64,000 nt of DNA from contig NC_066543.1 of the NCBI RefSeq assembly GCF_024679095.1, forward strand, positions 17,279,345 to 17,343,344, written 5' to 3'. Positions 1 through 11,714 of this stretch are shown in pieces. The notes below the pieces were generated by a model. That model saw nothing but the letters and a program-made list of their open reading frames with translations. It ran no database searches and was not told where the DNA came from. The stretch comes from Eriocheir sinensis (taxonomy: Eukaryota; Arthropoda; Malacostraca; Decapoda; Varunidae). The position numbers were made by a program, and so were the translations under genes. Each line of letters begins with the position of its first letter. Positions within the stretch are counted from its first letter, which is position 1.

Positions 1-154
1 TCCATAACTCTCAAAGAAACACAAACACGCCACCAGGAAGCCGGCTAATTGCGGCGCTCAACAAACGCTAAAATGGCGGATAAGTATGCGAGTCAACACG
101 TTAGCATCACAAATATTTGGTTGCTGGCACATCTTCCACTCCCTGTCCGCCATC

Positions 155-840
155 ATCTTCTGCCTTCCCTTTTCTTCTTCTTCTTTGTCTTGCTTTCTTT
201 TGTTTTACTTCTTCCCTCCTTCCCGTTAATTCCACACACAACTCTTCCCTTTGTCTCCCCTTTCCTATTTTCCCGTTTCCTTATTCACTATCTTCTATTT
301 CCCTTTTCTTCTTCTTCGTCTTGCTTTCTTTTGTTTTACTTCTTCCCTCCTTCCCGTTACTTCCACACACAACTCTTCCCTTTGTCTCCCCTCTCCTATT
401 TTCCCGTTTCCTTATTCACTGTCTTCTATTTCCCTTTTCTTCTTCTTCGTCTTCCTTTCTTTTGTTTTACTTCTTCCCTCCTTCCCGTTAATTCCACACA
501 CTGAGCTTTCCTTTGCCTCCCCTCTCCTATTTTCCCGTTTCCTTATTCACTATCTTCTATTTCCCTTTTCTTCTCCTTCGGCTTGCTTTCTTTTGTTTTA
601 CTTCTTCCCTTCTTCCCGTTAATTCCACACACTGAACTTCCCTTTGTCTCCCCTTTCCTATTTTCCCGTTTCCTTATTCACTATCTTCTATTTCCCTTTT
701 CTTCTTCTTTGTCTTGCTTTCTTTTGTTTTACTTCTTCCCTCCTTCCCGTTAATTCCACACACTGAACTTTCCTTTGTCTCCCCTCTCCTATTTCCCCAG
801 TCCCTATTCACTATCTTCTATTTCCCTTATTTTCTTCTAA
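155..840. repeat. 131-bp tandem minisatellite, about five copies
   Basis: A pyrimidine-rich unit recurs with a constant 131-bp spacing: the landmark tgctttctttt lies at about 191, 322, 453, 584 and 715. Each unit also carries a cttcccgtta..ccacaca block and a tatcttctatttccc block. Copies look about 95% alike by eye, so the array is young. Because 131 is not a multiple of three, each frame is visited in turn and three overlapping Phe/Leu/Ser-rich open frames result; these are not genes. Positions 1-154 hold non-repetitive sequence in which I see nothing recognisable. Confidence 0.93.
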
Positions 841-1320
841 CCCTCCTTTCTTATGTTCTCTCCTTCCATTTACTTTAATATATTTCATGTATTTACAATC
901 TCATATACTGTACTTTCGTTCTTCTCTTCTCTTCCCCTTTCCCATTCTCTCTATCTTCTATCTACACTCTTCTTTCCTTTCCTTTCTTTTCTTTACCTTC
1001 TATCTTCCCTTTACTTCCATATACTGTTCCTCCTCCTCCTCCTCCTCCTCCTCGTCCTCCTTCTTCCCCCTCAGGAGTACTATGTATAGCCTCAAGCTGG
1101 GTGTGTTGTGGCTAGCTGTCCGTCCGTCCGTCTGTCTGTTTATCTGTCTGTCTGTCTGTATGTCTGTCCCCTTCCGGGTCTTTCCTCCCATTCGGTGTGT
1201 TCAGAAAAAGTCCCAAACGTCGACAAAACCAACAGGAAGTCGTATTCGAGGGTCGCTAATCTACGGGAATGCTAAATACGTGCCCACTCCAACTTAAGTC
1301 TGAAAGGGGGCTTTTTCTGC
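841..1320. repeat. Pyrimidine-rich tract with (CCT)n and (TCTG)n
   Basis: The end of the 131-bp array decays into irregular TTC/CTT sequence, followed by a short CCT array near 1027-1056 and a degenerate TCTG/TCCG array at about 1115-1165. Positions 1165-1320 are mixed sequence with no recognisable feature. Confidence 0.8.
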
Positions 1321-1419
1321 ATTTTTTTTTCCTTATCTCCTTCCTCCTGCTCCTATTACGACTAATACTTCTGTCGCTGCTGTTGCTCATTCTACTCTTT
1401 CTTCTCCTTCTCTCTTTCT

Positions 1420-1740
1420 TCTTCTTGTTCTTCGTCTTCTTTTTATTCTATTCCTTGTTCTTGTTCTTGTTCTTCCTCTTCTTTTTCTTGTGTTCTTGTT
1501 TATCTTGTTGTATTTGTTCTTCTTGTTTTTGGTCTTCTTTTTCTTCTATTCCTTGTTCTTGTTCTTGTTCTTCCTCTTCTTTTTCTTGTGTTCTTGTTTA
1601 TCTTCTTGCTTTTGTTCTACTTGTTCTTGGTCTTCTTTTTCTTCTATTCCTTGTTCTTGTTCTTCCTCTTCTTTTTCTTGTGTTCTTGTTTATCTTCTAG
1701 TTTTTGTTCTTCTTGTTTTATTCTTGTTGTCCTTGTTCTT
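1420..1740. repeat. 98-bp tandem minisatellite, about three copies
   Basis: The landmark attccttgttcttg recurs at 1450, 1548 and 1646, a constant 98-bp period. The unit is made of TTC/TTG triplets. Flanking sequence from 1320 to 1905 is also pyrimidine-rich and ends in a CCT array at about 1866-1903. Confidence 0.88.
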
Positions 1741-1904
1741 CTCTTCTCTACCTTACTCGTCCTGATGTCTTTTAGTCTATTTTTGCTTCTTCTTCTGTTG
1801 GTTCCTCCTTCTTTGCTACATATTTTTCTTTTCTCACTGCTCCTCATTCTCCTCCGTCTGGTCTTCCTCCTCCTCCTCCTCCTCCTCCTCCTCCTCCTCC
1901 ATGT

Positions 1905-3075
1905 GGTCTTCCTCGTATTCCTCCTTTTTCCAATCCTTTCTTAACGCTACTGATGCTGTGCACGAAGGACCTAAAAAACACGCAGGGGTAACAAAAGTAG
2001 CTCGACAATGGCATGCATTCACGGACCAAGATTTTTCCGCGCCGGCTTCCTCGAGTGACCCGCCAAAAATGCAGATTACCCCAGGCGTGTGATGACCCCC
2101 GACCCGCAGGTGCCCACAAGACAAGCCCCGTAGCATCACCCTCAGCCCCCGCTCCCTCCCTCACCCCCTCACCACCACACACCACCACCATCAGTACTGT
2201 CTCCGGTACCTGAGCCTCCACTACCACCAGAGCTTAACCTTACCTTCCACTGGTCTCCTTTCCTTGCCCTTCTCCCTCCCTTACACCACACCACACCACA
2301 ACCACCACCACTACCTCCACTACTATCAATACCTAAATTTAATCTACCCTTCCACTTGTCTCCTCCCCTAGCACCAGTCTCTCCCCATTCACACCTCCCA
2401 TAGCTTCCCACGACCCCAACCTTCCTTCAGCCTCCCCCCATATCACCACTACCACATTAAATCCTTCCCCAAGTCTTCCTCCTAAATCCTCCCTCGCTCC
2501 CCAGTAGCCCCAACCCTTTTGCTGCAGCCTTCTCCCCACCTCCCCAATCTTCCCCTACCGCCACCTGCAATCATTCTTATGTTCGTTGTTGTCAATAGGA
2601 ATCTTCCCCATACCCACCCTACCCCGACTTACCCTACCTTCGACTAACCTCTACCCCTTTCACCCCATACAAGCTCTATCAAAGCCCCTCCCTATCAAAG
2701 CCCTGAAGCCTTCCCTCGGTCTTTACACAGCTCCCCCCAAAAAATGTTCCCCTTGAAATCAATAACTAGTCCCCTATCAACCCCCTATCATCATCATCAT
2801 CATTCAAACACCCTCCAGCCCTTCAACGACCTGAGACTTCCCCAAAGACACCGCCAGCCCCACAACGCCCCGAGCTTCCCCAGTCTTCCCCATACTTGTT
2901 CCCCAAGTTCGCGACGCCAGAAAAAAAACTTGCCCCGGGTGGTCTTGTGGCCCGTGGGTGTGGTGGTGAGGCGGGACCCGGGGCGATAAAGGTACGTGGG
3001 AAGAGGAGCAGAAGGAGGAGGAGGAAGAGAAGGAGGAGAAAGAGGAAGAGGAAGAGAAAAGACTGAGTTCACTGG
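1905..3075. other. C-rich low-complexity DNA, no gene recognised
   Basis: Positions 1905-2080 are mixed sequence. From about 2085 to 2730 the plus strand is strongly C/T/A-rich with very few G, built from degenerate CCCCA, CCACCA and CCTTCC words. From 2930 to 3060 there is a G-rich then GGA-rich stretch. Open frames here have biased composition in every frame and match no family I know. Confidence 0.7.
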
Positions 3076-3089
3076 ATTTGATTTGTTTT

Positions 3090-3350
3090 CTGATTTCTGC
3101 GTTGGTCTGTCTGGTTGTCTGTTTATTAGTCTATCTGTGTGTCTGTCTACCTCCTATTGTGTCTGTTAGCCTATCTACCTGTCTGCCTGTCTATCTGTCT
3201 GCTTGTTTGCCTGTCCGTTTGTCTGCTTGTCTGTATGTTACCTGTTTGCTTGTAAACCGGTTTGTCTATCTATCTATATGTATATCTATTTACCTATCTG
3301 CCAGCCTGCCTGCTTGTCTGCCCGTCTGCCTTACCGTCTGTCTGTCCATT
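3090..3350. repeat. Degenerate TCTG/TCTA tetranucleotide array
   Basis: About 260 bp of interrupted gtctgtctgttt, ctatctacc and gcctgcctg words. Both open frames through it encode Cys/Leu/Ser/Val-rich repeats and are shadows of the tetranucleotide. Confidence 0.85.
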
Positions 3351-3499
3351 TCTTTGTGCTCTATTTTTTTCTCTCTGATAAAACCATTCTTACCACCCCC
3401 GCCCCGCCCCGCCCCTCACACACGCACACTGATTGGAGACACCTGATTCCTGGGCAGGTGGTGGTGGTGGAGGGGGAGACTGGGGGGAGGGGGAGCAGG

Positions 3500-4040
3500 C
3501 AGCGGTTAGAGGTGCCCGCGTGCGTGCCCTCCAACCACAAGACTGCTTTTAGGGCGGGAGGCGAAGCACGAGGGCACCAAATACCTACGACTAACTGCAT
3601 CGCTGGGGCCTTAGAGCATTGATTGGGTATTGAGAGCAGTGATGGAGGAAGGTACATTTAGCTTAAGAATGTCATTTCCTCTCGTGCCTCCAACCACACG
3701 ACTGCTTTTGAGGCGGAAGGCGAAAGTCGAGGGCACTGAGAACCTCCTAAGACTGCCGGCATTACTGAGGCTTTCGTGGATTGGTTGGCTATTGAGAACA
3801 GTAATGGAGGACTCGAAGGTATTATCTAGTGCATCAAGAATGTCGTTTCCTTTCGTGACGACCTTTAATGCGGAAGACGAAAAACGGGTGGCACGTGAAA
3901 GTCTAAGAACTGTCTTACTGAGGATCACTCGAGGATTGGTCGGGTATTGAGGAGAGTAATAGAGGACTGAAGGAAGGCTGGAGGACTTTTTATTTCAGCC
4001 TATCCAAAATGTCTCTTCCTCTATGTTACTGCCATTATTC
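3500..4040. repeat. 160-170-bp diverged tandem repeat, about three copies
   Basis: A cgtgcc..ccaaccaca.gactgctttt landmark occurs at 3523 and 3683, and a diverged counterpart at 3854. Each copy is followed by a GCGGAAGGCGAAA-like block and then by a gattgg..gggtattgag..agtaatgg block (near 3620, 3780 and 3930). A partial fourth copy begins near 4005. Unlike most repeats here it is not low-complexity, so it may be a true satellite. The two Leu/Arg-rich open frames over it, at 3611-3950 on opposite strands, are by-products. Confidence 0.85.
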
Positions 4041-4266
4041 GCTTCGTACGACTGGAGATAAATGTAACGAAACAGGGAAAATAAATGGAGAGAAAGTATA
4101 GACTGAGGAGAAAACATAAAAAAATAGAAAAAATAAAATAAAGAGAAGGAGAGAGAAAAAAAAGAAAAACTACAATGGAAAATAACACCTTCTTTTCAAG
4201 GTAAAGAAAAAAAAAACACGCGAGATCAAGTCAGGTGATTGGTTGGGCGTGAGATGAACCCATTTG

Positions 4267-4267
<1 letters not shown>

Positions 4268-4333
<66 letters not shown>
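4268..4333. repeat. (AC)33 microsatellite
   Basis: An uninterrupted AC array. Positions 4041-4267 upstream are A-rich mixed sequence without a recognisable feature. Confidence 0.97.
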
Positions 4334-4336
<3 letters not shown>

Positions 4337-4549
4337 AGTCATGCACCCCAGTGACTCTGCATGGCTAGCGAGTCTCTGAGGTCAGCGATTAGACAGGAGA
4401 GTAAAAGAGAGTGAAAGGAAAACACGAGAGCTGGAGAAAATAAACAGACGAAAAATAAATAACAGCCGAAATAAATAACAGCGAACTATTTGACAAGTGA
4501 TGAGTCTGTTTATCTTTTGGACGAGGTGTTTGCCTGTCTGTCTGTATGT

Positions 4550-4551
<2 letters not shown>

Positions 4552-4617
<66 letters not shown>
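4552..4617. repeat. (GA)33 microsatellite
   Basis: A pure GA array of nearly the same length as the AC array 220 bp upstream. It is preceded by a short gtctgtctgtatgtctg stretch. Confidence 0.97.
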
Positions 4618-4619
<2 letters not shown>

Positions 4620-4689
4620 AAGTGACACTCTAATCTGTCTGGTTTGTTTTCTCTTAACACGCAAGATAAATAAGGAAAAAGTAAGACAG

Positions 4690-5050
4690 GAGGAGGAGGA
4701 GAAGAAGAAGAAGGAGGAGGAGGAGGGGGGGGGAGGGCGGGGGAGACAAGTAGGGAAAACAGAAAAAAAGGAATAAACAGCAACAAGCGAGCAAACAAGT
4801 TATCTAATATATAATAAATAAAAAAATGCATATAATTATTCAATCAAAAAAGCACAAAAAAACGATAATTATACACAATAAAAATAAACGAGACTTCAAT
4901 AAAATATGAATCAGATTTTCGAAGCAATGAGACAATGAAACGAAGCAACGATACCTCCCCTTCCTCCCTTGTGTCCTTGAAGGGGAGGGGGGGCGGTAAA
5001 GGACAGGGAGGGAGGGAGAGAGAAGGGGGGTGGGGGAGAGAAGGGACAAT
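4690..5050 (+). other. Purine-rich DNA with two G-run clusters
   Basis: A GGA/GAA stretch leads into four or more closely spaced G runs at about 4726-4757, and a second set of G runs occurs at 4979-5040. Both fit the simple four-G-tract pattern for possible G-quadruplexes on the plus strand. The DNA between (4760-4975) is A/T-rich and shows nothing recognisable. Confidence 0.55.
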
Positions 5051-5305
5051 TGAAATGAAAGTGAAAGTGTACTGGAGGAAGAATATGAAATGGTAGAGAA
5101 AGAGAGATAGATAGACGGAGATAGATAGAGAAATAAAGATGGTTCCCTTTTTTTTTCCCCTCTGTCTGCTGGGTACGTCTGCGTCTACCTGTGTGTGCTC
5201 TAATTAAAGGGCTGACAGGTATTGTTAGGCGGCTTGCTACGGGAGGACAGGTAATAAAGTGTTTTGTGTGTGTGAAGTGACGTGTAAACTGATTTATGAT
5301 GCTCT

Positions 5306-5316
<11 letters not shown>

Positions 5317-5365
<49 letters not shown>
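5317..5365. repeat. Compound (CT)n-(CG)7 microsatellite
   Basis: A C run passes into about 17 CT units, which pass directly into roughly seven alternating CG steps (5351-5365). Alternating CG of this length is a classical Z-DNA-prone sequence and is the only such CG array noticed in the window. Confidence 0.93.
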
Positions 5366-5459
5366 TATGCTTTTATGGGCCGGTCAATTAGGTTCATGTT
5401 TTTGCCTATGTATCCGATCCAGTTTTCGACAGCGAGCTCTTTGTTGTGAGTAATGATAC

Positions 5460-7330
5460 GAGTCAAGAGAGGGTCGGGGGGAGGAGGGAAGGGGGCGGTC
5501 CGTTAAGTGAAGAAAGAAAAAGAGGAGGAAGAGGAGGAGGTGATGGGGGACAACCGGTGCCTGAGGAAGAAGTGATGGGGGGCGAGGTAGTACAAGGGAT
5601 GGGGAGTTAAAAGACTAGAGCGAAGGAAGGAAAAAAGGGAGGGGAAGATTGAATGGAGGAAAAAAGGATGTTGAATGAATGAAGGGTTAGGGTGGATAAG
5701 GTTGCATGAGGTAAGGGGCTCAGAGAAGGATGAAGAAAGGATAGAAACAGAGGAAAGAGAAGGAAGGGAAGAACTGAATCGAAAGAAGGAAGAAGGAAAG
5801 TGAAAATTGAATGGAAGATGATAGGAGATTGAATGGAGGAAAAGTGAGAGTGGAAAAGGTTGCATGAGGTAAGGAGCTCAGAGAAGGATGAAGAATGAAT
5901 ATAAACAGAGGAACGAGTGAAGGAATAAAAGGGAAGAATAGGTTGGGAATGAATGGAAGGATAGATAGAGAGGATTAATGAAAGGAAGAAATCAACAGAG
6001 GGAGAAAGGAATGGAAGGAGGAATGGAGGAAGAGTGAGTTTGAGAATGTTGGTAGAAAAGGAAGAACAGGGTAATAAGAAGATTATAAAAAAGAAGAGAG
6101 TGAAGGGATGATGCAAGAAGAGAAGAGAGAAGAATGGAGATGAGAGGGCTGCATGAGGTTAAGGCTGAAGAGAAAAGTGGAATTAGAAGATTGAAGAAAC
6201 AAGAGAAAATAGAAATAAAATAGAGGGATAGGAAAAGAAAGTATAATTATAAAAACGCATAAAAAAGAAAGCCAGAGATAACGGAAAGAAGGAAGGAGTT
6301 AAGTTGGAATGAAAAGACTTGGGAGAGAGGAAGAGATGGAGATAGAAGTGGAAGGAGGATTGACAAATAATAGGGATGCAGGGAAGAAAAAAAAGAAAAA
6401 GAAGAGGATGTTGCCATGTGTTTGAAATCTATTATCATTGCGCATTTTTTGTCATCTTCATATTTTTCAGCTTTTCGTCCGCTAAGGGTCAGGGTCAAGA
6501 AGAAGAGGAGGAGGAGCAAGAGGAGGAGGAGGAGGAGGAGGAAGAGGTGGAGGAGGAAGGATGAGAGGCCTTGCTTTTGTTATTTTGGGGATAATAACAT
6601 GTCAGGATATAAAAGATTGGGATGAAAAGAGGAAGGAGAAGGAGGAGAAGGAGGAGGAAGAGGAGAAGAAAGAGAAGAAAGAAGAGGAGAAGGAACCCAA
6701 GGAATAACAATAAGAAAAAGAATAACAAAAACATAAAAAAATAAAATGAAGAAAAGAAGAAAATATGGAAACTTCAACATAGGAGTAATAAAAGAAGGCG
6801 GGGGAGGACAAGGAGGAGGAGGAGGAGGAGGAGGAGGAGGAAGAGGAAAAGGAAGAGGAAAAGGATGAGCAAAAGGAGGGAGGAAAAGGCGAATATACAA
6901 GACCTTGGACACAGGGTCAAGAGGTTTGGTATTGGCAGAAGAGGACGAGGAGGAGGAGGAGGAGGAGATGGAAAACGAAGATGGGGATGAGGAGCAAGAA
7001 GAAGAAGGGGAGACAAGGTGAGGCTATTGATGATGATGATAGCAGGACAATGACAGGAGGAAAAGAAAAAGAGGGTAGAGGAGAGAAAAGGTCGCGGGGT
7101 GAAGATGGGGAGGAAAGGAATGATGATGAAGGAAGGAAGGTGAAGGAGACAGGATGGGGATGCTGGTGATGATGATGATGATGGTGATGGACGGAAGGGA
7201 GATAGTGATGACGGGGTGAAGAGGGCAGATCGGAGGAGGAGCAATAGGAAGAAGGGGAGGAGGAGAAGGAGGAGGATGGAGGAAGAGGGTGAAGGGGACA
7301 GGACAAGGGAGTGAAAAAAAATGTTCTGGA
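5460..7330 (+). repeat. Long purine-rich block with internal ~159-bp repeats
   Basis: Nearly 1.9 kb is dominated by A and G on the plus strand. Within it gttgcatgaggtaagg occurs at 5701 and 5859 (159 bp apart) with related gctgcatgaggttaagg near 6148, each followed by cagagaaggatgaagaa-like sequence. GGA arrays lie at about 6500-6560, 6640-6690, 6807-6842 and 6945-6966. The minus-strand Ser/Pro/Leu-rich open frames are composition artefacts. A short less biased island lies at 6410-6485. Confidence 0.85.
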
Positions 7331-7520
7331 AAAGTAAAAAAAAAAAAAAGTTATGAGAAAATAAAACCCAAATGAGTAAAATAAAGAAGGAGATGAAAAG
7401 GAAAAGCTGAAGTGAAAGAAGAAGGTTTAAAGATGAACAGAAACATGAGCAAAAAAAAAAGTAATATATAAACCATAAAAGGTAGAAAAATAATTATAAA
7501 TAAACCTAGATACCCAAAAA
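7331..7520. other. A/T-rich spacer between purine and pyrimidine blocks
   Basis: A-rich mixed sequence where the strand bias switches from purine-rich (before) to pyrimidine-rich (after). Nothing else is recognised. Confidence 0.5.
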
Positions 7521-7664
7521 TCCCTAATTGCTTCATCATTTTCATTATCATTTTCTCCTTTCCTCTAATCCTCACTTTTTTTCTTCCTTCCCTAACATTT
7601 ATTTACTCTTTCTCCTTTCCTCCCTTTTTCTTTCCCTCTTTGCACTTCCTTCTTCTTCTTCTTC

Positions 7665-7890
7665 CATGTTCCTCCCTCCTCTCTTCTCTTCTCTCCTTCC
7701 TATTCCTTCTCTTCTCTTATATGCTCCTTCCTCCTCTGTTCTCTTCTCTCCCTCCTATTCCTTCTCTTCTCTGATATGCTTCTTCCTCCTCTCTTCTCTC
7801 CTCTCCCTCCTATTCCTTCTCTTCTTTTAAATGCTCCTTCCTCCTCTCTTCTCTTCTCTCCCTCCTATCCCTTCTCTTCTCTTATGGCTT
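7665..7890. repeat. 55-bp tandem minisatellite, four copies
   Basis: The landmark atgctccttcctcctct recurs at about 7665, 7721, 7776 and 7831, with a diverged copy near 7884. The unit is pyrimidine-only apart from the atg. It belongs to a larger pyrimidine block running from about 7520 to 9050. Confidence 0.9.
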
Positions 7891-8324
7891 CTTCCAGCTT
7901 CCTCTGTACTAACTGTCTCCTTCCTCTCCTTCCTTCCATATAACCTTCTTTCTCCTGTTACCATCCAAGGCCTTCTTCCTATTCCTCCTTCCATCCTTCT
8001 CTCTTCTCTCTCTCTCTCCTGTTATATTCTTTCGCTATCTTCTTCTTCTTATTCCTCCTTCCATTCTTCTCTTCTCTCTCTCCTGTTATCTTCTTTCGCT
8101 ATCTTCTCCTTCTTATTCCTCCTTCCATTCTTCTCGGTCCTCTCTGCTGCTACCTTCCAAAGCCTCTCCTCCCCTCCAGTTTCCCTCTCACAGCCTCCGG
8201 GACTCACACAAAGAGAATCCTTAACCCACCATCCATCCTCCTCACGTGACGGAAATTCAGACACGCGCTTCTGAGCCTCACAAATTCGACCACCTCACGG
8301 TTTTTTTTTTTTTTTATCCTGCTC

Positions 8325-8710
8325 CAGTTCCTGCTCCTGCTGTTTTTCTCTCTTGTTTTCCTTCTTTTTTTTTTTTGTCTTTCTCTAATCCTACTTCTTT
8401 TATTCCTGCTCCTCCTGTTTTTCTCTCTTGTTTTCCTTCTTTCTTTTTTTTGTCTTTCTCTTATTCTACTTCTTTTATTCCTGCTCCTCCTGTTTTTCTC
8501 TCTTGTTTTCCTTCTTTCTTTTTTTTGTCTTTCTCTAATCCTACTTCTTTTATACCTGCTTCTCCTGTTTTCTCTCTTGTTTTCCTTCTTTCTTTTTCGT
8601 CTTCCTCTTACCCTACTTCTTTTATACCTGCTTCTCCTGTTTTCTCTCTTGTTTTCCTGTTCCTTCTTTTTCGTCTTCCTCTCATCCTACTTCTTTTACT
8701 TCTTCTTTTC
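8325..8710. repeat. 75-bp tandem minisatellite, about five copies
   Basis: tgttttctctcttgttttcc recurs at about 8341, 8416, 8491, 8566 and 8638. The unit carries a T run and an attcctgctcctcc block. A Ser/Phe-rich frame (8246-8755) crosses the array because 75 is divisible by three, which makes it look like a repeat protein; amino-acid composition and context argue against coding. Confidence 0.92.
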
Positions 8711-9124
8711 CTTTGCTTATTCTCTTCTTCTCGTATGTGTCAGAGGAGGATATAATTTTTCGGTTCCTGATCCTGATACTTGTTTTCTTCCCTTCTCCTC
8801 TTCCTCCTCCTTCTCCTTCCTCTCCTCTTACTCCTTCTCTACTTGTTCTTTAGTATACTCCTTTTTGGTTATTCCGCTTATGTTATTTCTCTTATATACT
8901 GCGATTTTTTTCTAGTTTCTTTTTACATCTTTTTCCTTACTTCTTTCCTTTTCATTTCTTTTTTACCCTTTCTTCCCCGTTCTTCCTTCCCCCCTAAAGT
9001 TTCCCCTTCCCCCTTTTCATCCCTCCCTTCCGCCTGTCTGTCGCCGCCGTCAGTAGGGAATGGCCGCGGGAGGCAAGGACCCTTTTGAGAACCCTGCCGA
9101 TGTATTGTTTTCATTAGCATACCG

Positions 9125-9316
9125 AAGAAGGAAGAGGAGGAGGAGGAGGAGGAGGAGGGAGAGGCAATCTACTGAATCCTCGTCTTGACCTCCCTCCTCC
9201 TCCTCTTCCTCCTACTCCTCCTCCTCTCCCTTAACATCTCCTTGACCTTCAACTCCCTCTCCCTCTCCCTCATTTCCCCTCACTTTTGTCTTCCTTTCGT
9301 GTCTTTCACCTCTTCC

Positions 9317-9400
<84 letters not shown>
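9125..9400. repeat. (AGG)n then (CT)40 array
   Basis: A GGA array at 9130-9160 is followed by a CCT-rich stretch and then a pure CT array at 9319-9397. Confidence 0.95.
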
Positions 9401-9457
9401 TGACAGGTACGGGCGGGTCACGAGGCGCCAGGTAACTCCCCCATGCCTTCAAGGTCA

Positions 9458-9625
<168 letters not shown>

Positions 9626-9760
9626 GAATGAAAATGTGAACAGTGAATTTTGGTTCTGTAATAATAGACATAAAATTGACTTGTGTAAAAATACGAGAAA
9701 AGAGAAACTGTAAAAATGCTAGAGGCAAGGTGGCCCTCTTCCCCCTTTCCCTCCTTCCTT

Positions 9761-9935
9761 CCTCCTCCTCCTCCTCCTCCTCCTCCTCCTCCTCCTCCTC
9801 GGCCTTAGGTGTTCCACGGAGGCACCAGAACACTGTCTTAAGCCCCGGGACGCTAATTTGTCAAGGGCGGAAAGGGGGGCGGCGAGGGGAGTTGGGAGGG
9901 GGGAGGGGAGGGGAATTTAAGGGGAGACTAAGTGG
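9761..9935. repeat. (CCT)n array followed by a G-rich tract
   Basis: A CCT array covers 9761-9800. After a short unique stretch, 9866-9935 has many closely spaced G runs (candidate G-quadruplex on the plus strand). Confidence 0.85.
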
Positions 9936-9979
9936 CGGTTTTAAGACCTCCTAAAGTCCATCAGACCTTAGGGGTAAGA

Positions 9980-10037
<58 letters not shown>
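9980..10037. repeat. (AC)n microsatellite
   Basis: A pure AC array of about 29 units. The following 10040-10190 is A-rich unique sequence with nothing recognised. Confidence 0.96.
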
Positions 10038-10039
<2 letters not shown>

Positions 10040-10189
10040 ACACACAGTTTTTCTATCTTATACTAAAATATATTCGAGATAACGACAAGAAAAAAAAATG
10101 GAAAAAAAGGTAAATTAATAATGATTATGAAACTTACATAAAAGAAACCCGAACTATAGAGAATCGCTGGCTAGGTGTTGCTCTTTAGA

Positions 10190-11010
10190 GGGAAGAAGGG
10201 AGAGGAAGGAGAGGGAAGGAGAGGAAAGGAGAGGAAGAGGGAAGAATGGAGGAAGGGATGGAAGCAGGAATTTAGGAGGTAATAATGATGACAGGGACAA
10301 CGGGAAGGAGATGAGAAGGAAGGAGAAGAAGAAAGGGAAAGAGGAATAGAAGAAGGAAATGAAAAGTGAACGAAGAGAGAGACAACATGAATGAGATGAG
10401 AAGGAAGAAGAGGGAGAAAAGAGCGAAGGGACTGAACAAGGGGAGTGATGACGGGAAGTAAATGAGAAGAAGAGGAAGAAAGGGAGAAAGGGACGAAAGA
10501 AGGAAATGAAAAGTGAACGATGAGAGAGACAACAGAGATGAGAAGGGAAGGAAGAAGAGGGAGAAAAGAGCTAAGGGACTGAGGAAAGATGAAGGAGATG
10601 AGAAGGAAGGAGAGGAAGAAAGGGAAAAAGGAACGGAAAAAGGAAATGAAAAGTGAACGATGAGAGAGACAACAGGAATGAGATGGAAAGAAAGATGAAG
10701 GAGATGAAAAGGAAGGAGAGGAAGAAAGGGAATTGAGAAGTGAACGATGAGAAAACGAAAGAAATGAGATAGGAAGGAAGAAGAGGGAGAGACGAACTAA
10801 GGGACTGAAGAAAGAATGTCAAGAAGAAGAGGGAGAGAGAGAGAGAGAGGGACGGACGAACGGATGAAGGGGAGGGAAGGAATGGCGGAAGAAGAATAGG
10901 TAGTGGTATAAAAGGTGGGGAAAGGTTGTGGTGGTAGTGGTGGCGGGGGTGTGGGAAAGGCTGAAGGGAGGGGGAGGGAGGGAGGAACGTTGGGAAGGGG
11001 AGGAAGAAGG
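10190..11010 (+). repeat. Purine-rich irregular minisatellite
   Basis: The landmark gaaatgaaaagtgaacga recurs near 10354, 10504 and 10644, with gagaagtgaacgatgag near 10735, giving irregular 150, 140 and 90-bp spacings. Copies also share ggaaggagaggaagaaaggg and gagagagacaaca blocks. Minus-strand Ser/Leu/Phe-rich frames are artefacts. Confidence 0.85.
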
Positions 11011-11094
11011 GGAGGGAAGGAGGGGGGTATTCAAGGGCACCTATAAATAGACGTGACCAGGAGGCTGAGTGAACAAAAACTCTACGATTCATTA

Positions 11095-11450
11095 CGCAGA
11101 ACGAAGATGGGTAACGAAGGTGATTAAGGAAGATGAGTAATGAAGATGACTAACGAAGATGAGCGACGAGGACGATAAACGAAGGATGGGCAACGAACAC
11201 GAGTAAGGAAGAAGACTGGCGAGGATGAGTAACGAGGATGAGTAACGAAAATGAGTAAAGAAGGTGAGTAACGAAAATGAGTAACGACCATGTATGCTCA
11301 AGATAATTAAGAGAAATGAGAAACTAAGATGAATAAAAAAATGAGTCAACTGGACGAGTAACAAAAATGAGTAACGCAAATCAGAAACGAAGATAATTAA
11401 CGAGAAAATGAGCAATGAAAATGAGTAACGACGAAGAGCGAGTGGCCCGA
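11095..11450 (+). repeat. Short-unit minisatellite of GATGAGTAACGAA type
   Basis: About 25 degenerate copies of a 12-16-bp word such as gatgagtaacgaa, aatgagtaacga and gatgactaacgaa follow one another. The consensus is not low-complexity, which separates it from neighbouring purine tracts. Related gatgagtcaagat words continue to about 11650. Confidence 0.85.
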
Positions 11451-11714
11451 GGCAGGAGTGAGTGTCTGGCTACCCGGATGAGGATGAGGAAGAGGAAGCG
11501 GATGAGTAAGATGGAAGTTATTTACGGGTGCGAGATGAGGAAGCTCCGCCGCCAAATAAGATGAAGAGGATGACGAAGAAGTAATGTGAGTGATGAATGA
11601 CTGGATGACTGGAGGATAAAGATAACGATGAGTCAAGATCAGAAGGTGAGAAAAAAGAGTAAGTGTAGGAGTAGGTGAGAGTGTGTGAGTGAAAAGGCGA
11701 ATTAGTTGTTTCAT

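Noticed and set aside
3611..3950. Two 105-106-codon frames on opposite strands
   Set aside because: They lie on a 160-170-bp tandem repeat and follow its periodicity; no similarity recognised.
8246..8755. Repeat protein of 25-residue units
   Set aside because: The 75-bp DNA period is divisible by three, so any frame would look like a protein repeat; composition is Ser/Phe/Leu only and no splice or start context is present.
9060..9188. ATG-started 42-codon frame beginning MAAGGKDPFENPADV
   Set aside because: The first twenty residues look protein-like, but the frame then enters an AGG array and stops; no donor fits and no family is recognised.
11095..11450. CRISPR-like array
   Set aside because: Repeats are 12-16 bp, contiguous and degenerate, without unique spacers, in a clearly eukaryotic context.
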